Assembly: GCA_002746885.1 (NCBI GenBank) | Contig: PDRS01000005.1 | Location: forward strand, 62,001-126,000 | Length of the DNA stretch: 64,000 nucleotides | Direction: 5' to 3' | DNA from: Candidatus Saccharimonadota bacterium | GTDB taxonomy: Bacteria; Patescibacteriota; Saccharimonadia; Saccharimonadales; UBA4665 | In this document: positions 1 to 9,400 of the stretch, one piece after another | How positions within the stretch are numbered: the stretch's first letter is position 1 | Layout: each line of letters starts with the position of its first letter | Notes under the pieces: model-generated | The model's database searches: none | Seen by the model: the letters and a program-made list of their open reading frames with translations, nothing else | What the model was told of the DNA's origin: nothing | Position numbers and translations under genes: made by a program

Positions 1-203
1 AGTTGAGTGCGATTCTCGGCTATGTCGAGCAGCTTTCGGCTGTCGACACAAGCGGCCTGGAACCGACCAATCAAGTAACCGGCCTCACAAACGTGATGCG
101 TCCTGACGAAGTGGTTTCGTACGGCTACTCGCCAAAAGAACTGTGCGAAATCGTTCCGGCCAGCGAAAAAAACATGCTCAAAGTCAAAAGGATGATAGCA
201 TGA
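1..203 (+). CDS. gatC: Asp/Glu-tRNA amidotransferase subunit C, 3' part (5' end outside window)
   Basis: GatC is the small linker subunit that wraps around GatA and GatB in the amidotransferase converting Glu-tRNA(Gln) and Asp-tRNA(Asn) to Gln- and Asn-tRNA. The visible 66 codons carry the typical C-terminal half: an ILGYVEQL helix, a VDTSGLEPT segment and a VMRPDE-like motif. The family is usually about 95 residues, so some 30 N-terminal residues lie before base 1; the TTG at base 3 offered by the ORF track is an internal codon. The stop overlaps the gatA start as ATGA, which indicates one operon with translational coupling. Identification rests on motif memory and the gatA neighbour. Confidence 0.88.
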   Translation, partial: LSAILGYVEQLSAVDTSGLEPTNQVTGLTNVMRPDEVVSYGYSPKELCEIVPASEKNMLKVKRMIA

Positions 204-1633
204 GCTGGAAACCCATCGCGCAACTGGCAGACGATGTCCGTACAGGCAAAACAAAAGCCACCGACCTCGTAGAGCAGTCGCTCTCTGCTATGGAAAAACA
301 CCAAGAGTTTCGCGCTATCATAACAAAACTCGCCGAGTCAGCCCGAGCACGAGCCAAGGAAATCGACGAGCAAGCGGCCGCGGGTAAAACACTGGGCGAC
401 CTGGCGGGCGTGCCGTTTATCGCAAAAGACAACCTCCTCGTACGGGGCGCCGAGGCAACCGCCGGCAGCACAATGCTCAAAGGTTTTGTGCCGCCGTATC
501 AATCGACCGTCATCAATCGGCTGGAAGCTGCTGGCGCTATTTGCGTTGCCAAAGCAAACCAGGACGCATTTGGCCACGGCGCAAGTACCGAAAACTCGGA
601 CTTTTTTGTCACCAAAAACCCTCACGACAAAACGCGCGTTCCAGGCGGTTCGTCGGGCGGATCGGCCGCGGCTGTCGTGCTAGAGCTCGCGCCTTTTGCG
701 GTTGGTACTGACACGGGCGGATCTATACGCCAGCCGGCAAGCTATGTCGGGTGCGTTGGCTTACGCCCAACGTATGGTTTGACGTCGCGAAGCGGCGTGG
801 TTGCCATGGCCAGCAGCACCGACACAATCGGTCCGCTCGCTATGACGGTCGAAGACGCGGCCTATGTACTGAATGCTTATGCGGGCAAAGACGAACTCGA
901 CAGTACGACAATCGAGCGCGACGCGCGCGGCTATTGCCTGCCGGCTACCGCAAGCACGCTACCGGCAAAAAAGGTGGGTGTTATCAAAGAATGGATGGGC
1001 GAAGGACTCGATAGCGACGTTCGGTCATCGGTAGAAAGCGCCATCGGTCGGCTCAAGTCGGCGGGTGTTTCGGTCGAAGAAGTCAGCTTGCCGAGTCTGC
1101 CGCTGTCGCTCGCTGTGTACTACATTCTCATTCCTGCCGAAATCAGCAGTAACCTCGCCCGCCATGACGGGCAGCGTTACCTTTTTGCGAGCCCAGAGGG
1201 TAAAGATTTATTCGAAAGCTACACGTTGTCGCGCGCTCAGGGTTTTGGACGCGAGGCGAAACGGCGCATTATGATTGGCACGTATGTTCTGAGCAGCGGC
1301 TATTACGACGCCTACTACAAAAAGGCGCAAACCGTACGCACAAAAATCATCAATGAGTTTAACCAGGTATTTCAGACGTATGATTTTCTGCTCGGTCCGG
1401 TCGCTCCTAGCGCGGCGTTCAAAATAGGCGACAACAGCGATGATCCGCTCAAAATGTATCTCGTCGACATGATGACGGTTGCACCGGCGCTCGCCGGCGT
1501 GCCGGCCATAAGCGTGCCAGCTTCGCCGAGCGAACAAACAGGCATGCCCATAGGTTTGCAGATTATTGCGGCGCAGCGGCAGGATCGCGCCTTGCTCGAG
1601 TTTGCCGCTGCAACAGAAAGGGCGCTGGCATGA
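200..1633 (+). CDS. gatA: Asp/Glu-tRNA amidotransferase subunit A (amidase)
   Basis: GatA is the glutaminase/amidase subunit that releases ammonia from glutamine and passes it to GatB. The 477-residue product has the amidase-signature core: a lysine in FIAKDN, the GGSSGGSAAAVV serine loop, and the TDTGGSIRQPAS segment holding the second serine, so the Ser-cisSer-Lys triad is intact. Length is normal for the family. I chose the ATG at 200 over the track start at 143, because it begins MSWKPIAQL and overlaps the gatC stop as ATGA; the 19 upstream residues look like read-through of gatC in another frame. The 3' end overlaps the next gene by ATGA. Confidence 0.96.
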   Translation: MSWKPIAQLADDVRTGKTKATDLVEQSLSAMEKHQEFRAIITKLAESARARAKEIDEQAAAGKTLGDLAGVPFIAKDNLLVRGAEATAGSTMLKGFVPPYQSTVINRLEAAGAICVAKANQDAFGHGASTENSDFFVTKNPHDKTRVPGGSSGGSAAAVVLELAPFAVGTDTGGSIRQPASYVGCVGLRPTYGLTSRSGVVAMASSTDTIGPLAMTVEDAAYVLNAYAGKDELDSTTIERDARGYCLPATASTLPAKKVGVIKEWMGEGLDSDVRSSVESAIGRLKSAGVSVEEVSLPSLPLSLAVYYILIPAEISSNLARHDGQRYLFASPEGKDLFESYTLSRAQGFGREAKRRIMIGTYVLSSGYYDAYYKKAQTVRTKIINEFNQVFQTYDFLLGPVAPSAAFKIGDNSDDPLKMYLVDMMTVAPALAGVPAISVPASPSEQTGMPIGLQIIAAQRQDRALLEFAAATERALA

Positions 1634-2049
1634 CCGATATTATGAACAACACTTGGCTCGCGGTTGGCATAGGCGCCGTTATGGTGGTGCTGGTGCTCGT
1701 GAGTGTGGTGCTGTCGCGCCGCAAGCCCAAGCTCAACGTAGCGCAATATGAAAAACGCTGGAAAGAGCTACAGCAGCTTTTGAAAGACCGAGCGACTTGG
1801 CCGCTTGCAATCATCGACGCAGACAAGCTGCTTGATGAAGCCCTAAAAGAGCGCCGCTACAAAGGCAAAACTATGGGCGAGCGTCTCGTCGCGGCTCAGC
1901 ATGACATAAAGTACAACGACGACGTTTGGTTTGGCCACAAGCTGCGCAACAAACTCGTTCATGAGAACGACATAAAACTCAAAGAACGCGACGTAAAAGA
2001 AGCGCTGCTCGGTATCAAGGCGGCGCTGAAAGATTTGGGGGCGCTATGA
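1630..2049 (+). CDS. Hypothetical single-pass membrane protein within the gat operon
   Basis: The product has 139 residues and I do not recognise its family. Residues about 8-29 form one hydrophobic helix (LAVGIGAVMVVLVLVSVVL) followed by basic residues, so the rest is probably cytoplasmic. The soluble part is charged and helical, with WKELQQLLKDRATWPLAIIDADKLLDEAL and a C-terminal helix. The start overlaps the gatA stop as ATGA, and gatB begins 91 bp later. The location inside gatCAB implies co-expression with the amidotransferase, but nothing in the sequence shows a shared function. Confidence 0.8.
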   Translation: MTDIMNNTWLAVGIGAVMVVLVLVSVVLSRRKPKLNVAQYEKRWKELQQLLKDRATWPLAIIDADKLLDEALKERRYKGKTMGERLVAAQHDIKYNDDVWFGHKLRNKLVHENDIKLKERDVKEALLGIKAALKDLGAL

Positions 2050-2140
2050 GTGCACAGGCATGCGGCGAGACAAACCGAACTGTCCATGCTTTGCACAGCA
2101 AAGCTGTTTCGCTACCTTTCGCAAAAGAGGAGTTTGTTTC

Positions 2141-3667
2141 ATGATATCCGACGACATTCGACGCCAGTACACAGCAACTATCGGCATAGAATGCCACGTA
2201 CAGTTCAAAACAAAAACAAAACTGTTTAGCGGCGCCGATAATGATGCTCGCGAGGCTGCGCCGAATACGCTCGTCAACCACATTGACTTTGGTTTGCCGG
2301 GCGCGCTGCCCGTGCTTAACGAAAAAGCTGTGGAGCTTGCCAGTCGCGCCGCCTTTGTGCTCGGTACCGAGCCGCAGCGGTTTAGTAAGTTTGACCGCAA
2401 GCACTATTTTTACCCCGATTTGCCCATGGGCTACCAGATAACGCAGTTTTACGACCCCATTATAAAAGACGGTTCCGTGAGTGTCGTGGTAAATGGCGAA
2501 ACGAAGGTAGTACGTATACATGAAGCTCACATGGAGGCTGACGCCGGAAAATCAACTCATCCGGCTGGCGCAGATTACAGCCTTGTCGATCTTAACCGAG
2601 CCGGTACGCCGCTGCTGGAAATCGTCAGTGAGCCAGACATGCACAGCGCAGCCGAGGCAAAGGCGTATGCGCGGGAACTTTGGCTGGGTATGCGCTATGC
2701 CGATGTTTCTGAGGCAAATCTGTATTACGGAAATATGCGCTTTGATGTCAATGTCAGCGTGAGTAAAACGAACGAACTTGGCAAACGCACCGAAACAAAG
2801 AACCTCAACAGCTTCCGCAGCGTCGAACGGGCAATCGAATACGAAATAGCGCGTCAGATAGAGCTGCTTGAAGCCGGCCAAACAGTAGTGCAGGAAACGC
2901 GCGGCTGGGATGACGACGGCCAAAAAACATTCAGCCAGCGCAGCAAAGAAGATAGCTACGAGTACCGCTACATGCCCGATCCCGACATTCCGCCCATTGT
3001 GCTGAGCGACGAGTACGTTGCCGAAATTGCGGCAAGCATGCCAGAGCTACCAGATGCGTACCGTAAAAAAGGTGCTGCTATGGGACTCGACGCCAAGACG
3101 GTTGAAGATATTGTCGCACAGCCGGAAGTGGCACGGCAGGTTGGCCGCGTGTACGATGACGCTGGCGCAGACCATGCGAAACGAGTTGCATTCTGGCTCA
3201 TGCGACCGCTTGCGGAGGACAGTGAACACGCTGCTGGTCTAGGCGAGCAGCCCGCGCACGAAAGCCAGAGCGCGGACGCTACGCAAAGTTCAGGTCCCGC
3301 TGACCAAAAGGCGCGGGACGACGGCGGAGTAGCGGATGAGCATCTTATAGCGCTGTCGCAGATGGTCGCTGACGGCAAACTCAGTTCGACGGCGGCAAAA
3401 GAAGTCCTGGACACCATGTTCAAAACGGGCGAGCACCCCGAAAAGATTGCCGAAGCGAAAAATCTGCTCCAGCTGAGCGATGAATCCGCTATTGCCGACA
3501 TCGTACAGCAGGTTTTGGCTGACAACCCAAAGGCGGCAGGCGATGTTCAAAACGGTGAAATGAAAGCCATTGGGTTTCTCGTCGGCCAAGTGATGAAAGT
3601 CAGCCAGGGCAAAGCAAACCCTGGCCTCGCGACGCAGCTCATAAAGAAACAGCTAGGTATACAATAA
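2141..3667 (+). CDS. gatB: Asp/Glu-tRNA amidotransferase subunit B
   Basis: GatB binds the misacylated tRNA and performs the kinase/transamidation step with ammonia delivered from GatA. The 508-residue product starts YTATIGIECHVQ, then has the cradle motifs DFGLPGALPVLN, RKHYFYPDLPMGYQITQ and the EDSYEYRYMPDPDIPP segment, followed by helical and YqeY-like tail domains. I place the start at 2141, where an AAGAGGAG ribosome site sits 8 nt upstream, rather than at 2060. Unusual: a Ser/Ala/Glu/Asp-rich stretch of about 45 residues (near residues 360-405, EDSEHAAGLGEQPAHESQ and on) is inserted in the linker before the tail domain. Confidence 0.96.
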   Translation: MISDDIRRQYTATIGIECHVQFKTKTKLFSGADNDAREAAPNTLVNHIDFGLPGALPVLNEKAVELASRAAFVLGTEPQRFSKFDRKHYFYPDLPMGYQITQFYDPIIKDGSVSVVVNGETKVVRIHEAHMEADAGKSTHPAGADYSLVDLNRAGTPLLEIVSEPDMHSAAEAKAYARELWLGMRYADVSEANLYYGNMRFDVNVSVSKTNELGKRTETKNLNSFRSVERAIEYEIARQIELLEAGQTVVQETRGWDDDGQKTFSQRSKEDSYEYRYMPDPDIPPIVLSDEYVAEIAASMPELPDAYRKKGAAMGLDAKTVEDIVAQPEVARQVGRVYDDAGADHAKRVAFWLMRPLAEDSEHAAGLGEQPAHESQSADATQSSGPADQKARDDGGVADEHLIALSQMVADGKLSSTAAKEVLDTMFKTGEHPEKIAEAKNLLQLSDESAIADIVQQVLADNPKAAGDVQNGEMKAIGFLVGQVMKVSQGKANPGLATQLIKKQLGIQ

Positions 3668-3691
3668 AGACCATCGAAACGGAGGTTTTTC

Positions 3692-4597
3692 ATGGCGCAG
3701 AAAAAACAAGTGACAAAAGCAGTGATTGCTGCGGCGGGATTTGGGACGCGGTTTTTGCCGCAAACAAAAGCCATGCCGAAAGAAATGATTCCGCTCATTG
3801 ACAAGCCGATCATTCAATATGTCGTAGAAGAGCTGGTGGCTGCGGGCATAAAAGATATCATTATCGTCGGGAGCGGAACGAAGCGCGCCATAGAAGACCA
3901 CTTCGATACGCCCAGCGAAGAGTTGCTGGTCAACCTGCGCGCCGGCGGCGAAAAGAAAAAACATTTGCTTGAGGAGGTGAGTGCCATTGCCGACTTGGCA
4001 AACTTTGTCTATGTGCGCCAAAAAGGGCCGTACGGCAACGCTACGCCGGTGCTTTGCGCGGCTCATCTCATCGGCGACGAACCGTTCATTTATTCGTTTG
4101 CAGATGATTTCTTTGTCGCCAAGCCAGGCCGCACGGCTCAGATGATCGAAACGCACAACCAATACGGCGGATCGGTGCTTGCCTGCAAAACCATAAAGGA
4201 AGACAAAGAATATGATAAGTTTGGCGTCGTCGGCGGCAAACGGCTCGACGACCATACCTTTGAAGTCGAAAAAGTTGTCGAAAAGCCCGGCAAAGCGAAC
4301 GCGCCTTCGGACCTTGCGACCGTGAGCGGTTATTTATTTGAACCAGAAATCGTCGGCTACATAGAAAAAGCGGCGCAGGATCACGCCGAGGACAATGGCG
4401 AGCTCATGGTGCAGCCAGTTATGCAGCAGATGATACACGACGGCTTTACATTTAATGCACGCGCTATTCAGAACGGTACCTTTTACGACACGGGCGACAA
4501 GCTGGAGTACCTGAAAACGGCCATCGACTTTGGGCTTGCTCACCAAGATTTGGGCGAATCGCTTCGCGCGCATTTGCAAAAACGTTTGAGCGAGTAG
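3692..4597 (+). CDS. galU: UTP-glucose-1-phosphate uridylyltransferase
   Basis: GalU makes UDP-glucose from UTP and glucose-1-phosphate for surface glycans. The 301-residue protein has the nucleotidyltransferase signature AAGFGTRFLPQTKAMPKEM near residue 11, the IQYVVEE motif, a YSFADDFFV metal-binding segment and VEKPGKANAPSDLATVSGYLF. Length fits bacterial GalU (about 290-300). A GGAGG site lies just upstream of the ATG, 24 bp after gatB, so it could be read from the gat operon. UDP-glucose could feed the nucleotide-sugar dehydrogenase at 60458-61774, although that enzyme may use another sugar. Confidence 0.96.
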   Translation: MAQKKQVTKAVIAAAGFGTRFLPQTKAMPKEMIPLIDKPIIQYVVEELVAAGIKDIIIVGSGTKRAIEDHFDTPSEELLVNLRAGGEKKKHLLEEVSAIADLANFVYVRQKGPYGNATPVLCAAHLIGDEPFIYSFADDFFVAKPGRTAQMIETHNQYGGSVLACKTIKEDKEYDKFGVVGGKRLDDHTFEVEKVVEKPGKANAPSDLATVSGYLFEPEIVGYIEKAAQDHAEDNGELMVQPVMQQMIHDGFTFNARAIQNGTFYDTGDKLEYLKTAIDFGLAHQDLGESLRAHLQKRLSE

Positions 4598-4698
4598 CGA
4601 ACGTTTTACGCGCCGCAGATGCGTGCGTTTTATCTGAGGACGCTCGCGTGTGCGTATTGCCGTGATGTACCTCACTGTATTTTCTAGAAAAAGCGTGC

Positions 4699-4704
4699 TA
4701 TAGT
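4699..4704 (+). promoter_or_regulatory. -10 box of a probable leaderless promoter for the gene at 4711
   Basis: TATAGT lies 6 bp before the ATG, so a start site about 7 bp downstream would fall on the start codon itself. No convincing -35 or ribosome site is seen. Confidence 0.6.
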
Positions 4705-4710
4705 ACGTTT

Positions 4711-4950
4711 ATGGACGCATTTCAAATACTTGTCATCATACTCAGTGTGTTTTTGGGCATATTCCTTGTGCTGGCCATCGTGGTCTGCGTTATGGCCTAC
4801 AAGCTTATCAAATCACTGCGCGAGATAGCCGATCGAGGGGGCGCGCTGATAGACCGAGCGGAAAAAATTAGCCAAGCTCTTGCGAAGGATGCTGGTGCTG
4901 CTGGGCTAGTGAAGAAGCTTGTCAAATATATAGTAAAGTCACGTAAATAA
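4711..4950 (+). CDS. Small single-helix membrane protein, DUF948-like
   Basis: The 79-residue product has one long N-terminal hydrophobic helix (residues about 4-30) followed by a charged amphipathic tail, IKSLREIADRGGALIDRAEKISQAL, that would lie on the cytoplasmic side. This layout resembles the short DUF948-type proteins that often precede a YtxH protein, and a YtxH-like gene does follow 11 bp downstream. The gene appears to start at its own promoter without a leader. The family assignment is by layout only. Confidence 0.72.
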   Translation: MDAFQILVIILSVFLGIFLVLAIVVCVMAYKLIKSLREIADRGGALIDRAEKISQALAKDAGAAGLVKKLVKYIVKSRK

Positions 4951-4961
4951 GGAGGGGTTAT

Positions 4962-5387
4962 ATGGGTCGGTCAAAGAAAGAAAACAAGGCAAAAGTAGCA
5001 AAGAAGCTCGCCATAGGAGCGGCGCTGAGTGCGGCTGCGGGGTACGTCGCGGGCATACTGACAGCTCCCAAAAGTGGCAAAGAAACGCGCGAAGACATTG
5101 TAGACAAAGCGACTGAAACCTACGGCGCGGCAGAGAAAAAGCTCAAGAAACTCCACGCTGAACTGAACGACGTGCTAAGCGAAGCGAGCGATAAGTTTGG
5201 TGAACTGCGCGGAAAAAGCAAAAAGTCTTTGGATGATGCTGTTGCCAAAGGACAGAAAGCGAAAGACAAAACACGAGCTATTCTTTCGAGTTTGCAGGAC
5301 GGCGAGGTCGAGGACAAAGACCTTAAAAAGGCTATCAACGAAGCCACAAAAGCAGTCGAAAACCTCCGCAACTACCTAAAGAAATAA
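4962..5387 (+). CDS. YtxH-domain (general stress-like) membrane-associated protein
   Basis: The 141-residue protein starts with lysines, then a small-residue-rich hydrophobic segment (AIGAALSAAAGYVAGILTAPKSG) that matches the YtxH/gas-vesicle-like N-terminus, including the typical APKSGKETRE turn. A long Lys/Glu/Ala coiled-coil-like tail follows. Proteins of this family are envelope-associated and often stress-induced; no enzymatic role is known to me. A very strong AAGGAGGGG site sits 8 nt before the ATG, in contrast to the leaderless gene upstream, which fits an internal operon position. Confidence 0.82.
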   Translation: MGRSKKENKAKVAKKLAIGAALSAAAGYVAGILTAPKSGKETREDIVDKATETYGAAEKKLKKLHAELNDVLSEASDKFGELRGKSKKSLDDAVAKGQKAKDKTRAILSSLQDGEVEDKDLKKAINEATKAVENLRNYLKK

Positions 5388-5447
5388 GCTTCCGTCGCAA
5401 ACCCAACTCGCCTGATTTTTCAATATTCTTGACGTATTCAAAAAAAA

Positions 5448-5476
5448 TTGCAATTACCGCAGCCCAGGCGTACACT
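5448..5476 (+). promoter_or_regulatory. Complete promoter, leaderless, for the gene at 5484
   Basis: TTGCAA (5448-5453), a 17-bp spacer and TACACT (5471-5476) are followed by 7 bp and the ATG. This is one of the clearest leaderless arrangements in the window. Confidence 0.7.
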
Positions 5477-5483
5477 AGGCGCT

Positions 5484-6281
5484 ATGTACATAGGTGGTCC
5501 AGAAGACAGGCCTGTTCTGATTAGCCGCACGGATATAGACAGAAACTACGGCTATTCATTGCCTCTTCCCGTTAGGGCTTGGGACGAGCTTGCTCAAGAA
5601 GCGCGTGGTAAGAGCGTTCGTCATGGTGCATATGCGGCTGCCGAGCTGCTGCTTAGCGAGGCTGCAGTTCAGATTGATTTTGTGAATCTTGATGAGCCTG
5701 GTCGGAGCCTTTATCCAGAGGAACCAGATACGCCTTACAAGCACCCAGCGTGTCTGCTTGGCTATAATGATCACGCCGGTGGATCTGAAAGCGACAACAG
5801 AGTGGTGGTGAATCTTTTTGGGGATGACAGTTCTGCGGGTTCTTATGTTCTTTATTCACCTCCGCAGAAGAACGGGGTGCTGCCCACAAGTACAACTTTC
5901 TATCGCGCTGATCCTACGTTTCTAATACGTTCCCCAAGTGGACGATGGGGTCCGTACTTATCAGGCGTGCCAAACGCACTGAAGACTGATGGCGTTGCCA
6001 TGGAGCAAGGTCGGGATTATCAATATTACGTGCTGGGTAAAACCGATCACAGAACATTAGTTGTAGATGTGCTTAGAGCTGCAGGATTCTCATTCCTTCC
6101 AAGGCCGATGAGCGAGGGTGAATTAGATGACATAGGGAAACATGCCAGAAGTGATACGCTAGAACTCAATGCAGCCTACAGAGACCCTACTTGGCCGTAC
6201 GGTGAGTTTGGGGCCGATCCGCCCAAGGGTCAGTTTGCAGAGCAAATTGCAAGGTTGAGAATAGCTGAAGCATCTTTGTAG
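5484..6281 (+). CDS. Hypothetical protein, orphan
   Basis: The 265-residue product is not recognised. It has no signal peptide or membrane helix, is rich in Asp, Pro, Tyr and Gly, and contains segments such as YGYSLPLPVRAWDELAQEA and PSGRWGPYLSGVPNALKTDG. I chose the ATG at 5484 because the upstream promoter places its start site there; the track start at 5448 would lie over the -35 box. The gene sits alone between a YtxH gene and dnaE. Its codon choice (more T-ending codons) differs by eye from its neighbours, which is compatible with recent acquisition but untested. Confidence 0.72.
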   Translation: MYIGGPEDRPVLISRTDIDRNYGYSLPLPVRAWDELAQEARGKSVRHGAYAAAELLLSEAAVQIDFVNLDEPGRSLYPEEPDTPYKHPACLLGYNDHAGGSESDNRVVVNLFGDDSSAGSYVLYSPPQKNGVLPTSTTFYRADPTFLIRSPSGRWGPYLSGVPNALKTDGVAMEQGRDYQYYVLGKTDHRTLVVDVLRAAGFSFLPRPMSEGELDDIGKHARSDTLELNAAYRDPTWPYGEFGADPPKGQFAEQIARLRIAEASL

Positions 6282-6335
6282 GGTTTACATTTGCCCGTTG
6301 TAAAACTGAAGCTGACGGACGGCCAAAGCGTGCGG

Positions 6336-6341
6336 TATAAT
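6336..6341 (+). promoter_or_regulatory. -10 box upstream of dnaE
   Basis: TATAAT occurs with a weak -35 candidate CTGACG 17 bp upstream (6313-6318). The leader to the chosen GTG start would be about 85 nt. Confidence 0.55.
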
Positions 6342-6433
6342 TGAGTAGAGAACAAAGCAGGGTGATTGTGCTATTCCGAGCGAGGTGGACTTGGTTTTGC
6401 AGCAATCGAAACGGCAAAGACAATGGGGGTCGT

Positions 6434-9400
6434 GTGGCAGAAAAGAAGACCAAGACAAAAACAGGCGCTGCGGCTGTAACGGCGGCAGACTATGTGCATC
6501 TGCACAATCATACGCAATACAGTCTGCTCGACGGTCTGACGAAGATCCCCGAGCTGGTAGAATTCGTCAAAGAACAGGGTATGAGCGCCGTGGGTATGAC
6601 AGATCATGGGACGCTCAGCGGCACAGTGGAGTTTTACAAGGAGTGCATTGGTAAAGAAATCAAGCCAATCATAGGTATAGAAACCTATGTTGCTACGCGC
6701 AAACACACCGACAAAGACCCTCAAAAAGACAAAAACCGTTACCACTTGGTGCTTTTAGCCATGAACCAAAAGGGGTACGAAAATCTCATGCGGTTGAGTA
6801 CCATCGCCAACCTCGACGGCTTCTACTACTTTCCGCGCATAGACCATGACTTGCTTGAGCAGTATAACGAAGGACTTATTTGCGGTAGTGCCTGCATGGG
6901 CGGCGAGATAGGCGAAGCGCTGCGAGACGACGACTTCGAAAAAGCCAAAGACATTGCAAGCTGGTACAAAAGCGTGTTTGGCGACCGCTATTACCTAGAA
7001 GTGCAAGATCACGGCCATCCCAAAGCGCCAAGACACAATGCCGAACAAACGAAAGTGAACGAAGGCGTGTTCAAGCTCGGTAAGGCACTCGACATCCCAG
7101 TTATTCTCACCTGCGATGCGCATTATTTAAAACACGAAGACCAAGACGCTCACGAAATCCTGCTTTGTGTCGGCACTGGAGCTTACTTGAGCGACGAAAA
7201 ACGTATGTCGCTCAAAGACTTTGACCTGCATGTTATTCCTCCAGCCGAGCTGGTTGACCGCTGGGGCAAGGATCATCCCGAAGTCATTACAAACACAAAA
7301 GCTGTCGCGGACCGCTGCGAAGTAAACATTGATCTTGGCAAAATCCTTATTCCGAAGTTTCCAGTGCCAAAAGGCGAAGACGAAAAAAGCTATTTGCACA
7401 AACTGGTGTGGCAGGGGCTTGCTTGGCGCTACGGCGGCGTTTCGGCGAAAGAACGCGATAGTTTGAGCGTGGCTGCGGCGAGAAAACATCTGACAAAAAG
7501 CATCATTGAGCGCGCGGAGTACGAGCTCGGCATCATGAATGACATGGGGTACAACGGCTACTTTCTCATTGTGCAAGATTTTATAAACTGGGGGAAAGAC
7601 CAAGGGGTTATCTTTGGTCCAGGGCGAGGTAGCGCGGCCGGCTCCATTGTGTCGTATGCTATCCGTATTACGGAAATCGACCCTTTGAAATACGGCTTGA
7701 TGTTTGAGCGGTTTTTGAACCCAGGCCGCATAAGCATGCCCGACATAGACATAGATATTCAAGACACGCGGCGCGACGAAGTCATTCAGTATTGCGTGGA
7801 AAAATACGGCAAAGACCGCGTGGCAAACATTGTTACGTTTGGCAGAATGTTTGCGCGCAATGCCGTGCGCGATGTCGCGCGTGTTCTGCAGGTGCCTTAT
7901 GGCGAGGCAGATCGCCTTGCAAAAATGATCCCCCAGCCAGTGCAGGGCCGCCATATCCCACTCGCGACTTCCATACGCGAAGATGTGGATCTCAAGCGTG
8001 AGTACGAAACGAACGAAACGAGCAAAACAGTCATTGACTACGCGATAACGCTCGAAAGTACCGTCCGCAGCCATGGCGTTCATGCTGCTGGCGTCGTGAT
8101 TGCGCCCGACGACATAGTGAAATTTGTTCCGCTGGAAATGGCTCAAAAAGGTGTCATATCTACGCAGTATCCAATGGGACCAGTCGATGAACTAGGGTTG
8201 CTGAAAATAGATTTTCTCGGACTTGCCAACCTAACGGTTATAAAAAACGCGCTGCGAATCATCAAAAAAGTATATGCAAACACCATTGAGCTCAGCGCAA
8301 TTTCAAAGGAGGACGACAAAACTTTTCAGCTGTTTCGCGATGGCGACACGACGGGCGTGTTCCAGTTTGAGTCTGCCGGCATGAAGCGCTACATGAAGGA
8401 GCTGAAGCCGACTGAGTTCACCGACCTCGTTGCCATGAATGCACTGTATCGCCCCGGTCCCATGTCGGAAATCCCGCGGTTTATTCAGGGCAAAAACAAT
8501 CCGTCGAGTGTGTCCTATTTGCACGCGTCGCTTGAACCAATATTGCGCGACACGTATGGCGTTATGGTATATCAGGAGCAAATCATTCAGCTGCTGCAAC
8601 TTGTGGCTGGCTATAGCGCCGGCGAGGCCGATCTTGTCCGTAAGGCCATCGGCAAAAAAAAGCGCGAAATCATGAAGGCCGAAGCGCCAAAATTCATCGC
8701 TGGCTGCGTGCGGCAGGGTTTGAGCGAGGCGCAGGCAAACCACCTATGGGATCAAATCCAGCCGTTTGCTGACTATTCGTTCAACAAAGCGCACGCGGTT
8801 TGTTATGCCCAAATAGCGTACTGGACAGCGTACTTAAAAGCGCATTACCCAGACGCTTTCATGGCTGCGCTAATGACCAGCGACTTTGACGACACTGATC
8901 GCCTCGCCATAGAAATAACCGAATGCAAGCACATGGGAATACATGTTCTCCCGCCCGATGTCAACGAGTCGTTCGGTGAATTTGCTGTCGTAAAAGGGAA
9001 AAACGCCATTCGTTTTGGTATGAATGCCATAAAAAATGTCGGCACTGGAGCTGTTGATGAAATACTACGAGCGCGCGAAGCGGGGACGTTTGGCAGCATT
9101 GAAGACTTTGTTGCGGCAGTAAACCTGCGCACCGTCAACCGTAAGGCGCTCGAAAGCCTGACTCGTGCCGGTGCGTTTGACAGCTTTTGCGATCGCTCAA
9201 CGCTTCTACATAACCTTGACACCATTCTCGCCTATGGCCAGCGCCTGCAAAAGGAACGTGCCAGCGGTCAGACAGACCTATTCGGCGGGGCAGCCGACGA
9301 TGTGGTTGCCGCAAAGCCAACACTCAAACTCGAAGCTCCAGAACAGGCGCACAATGCGCGCGAGTTATTGCTGTGGGAGCGCGAGCTACTCGGCTTGTAC

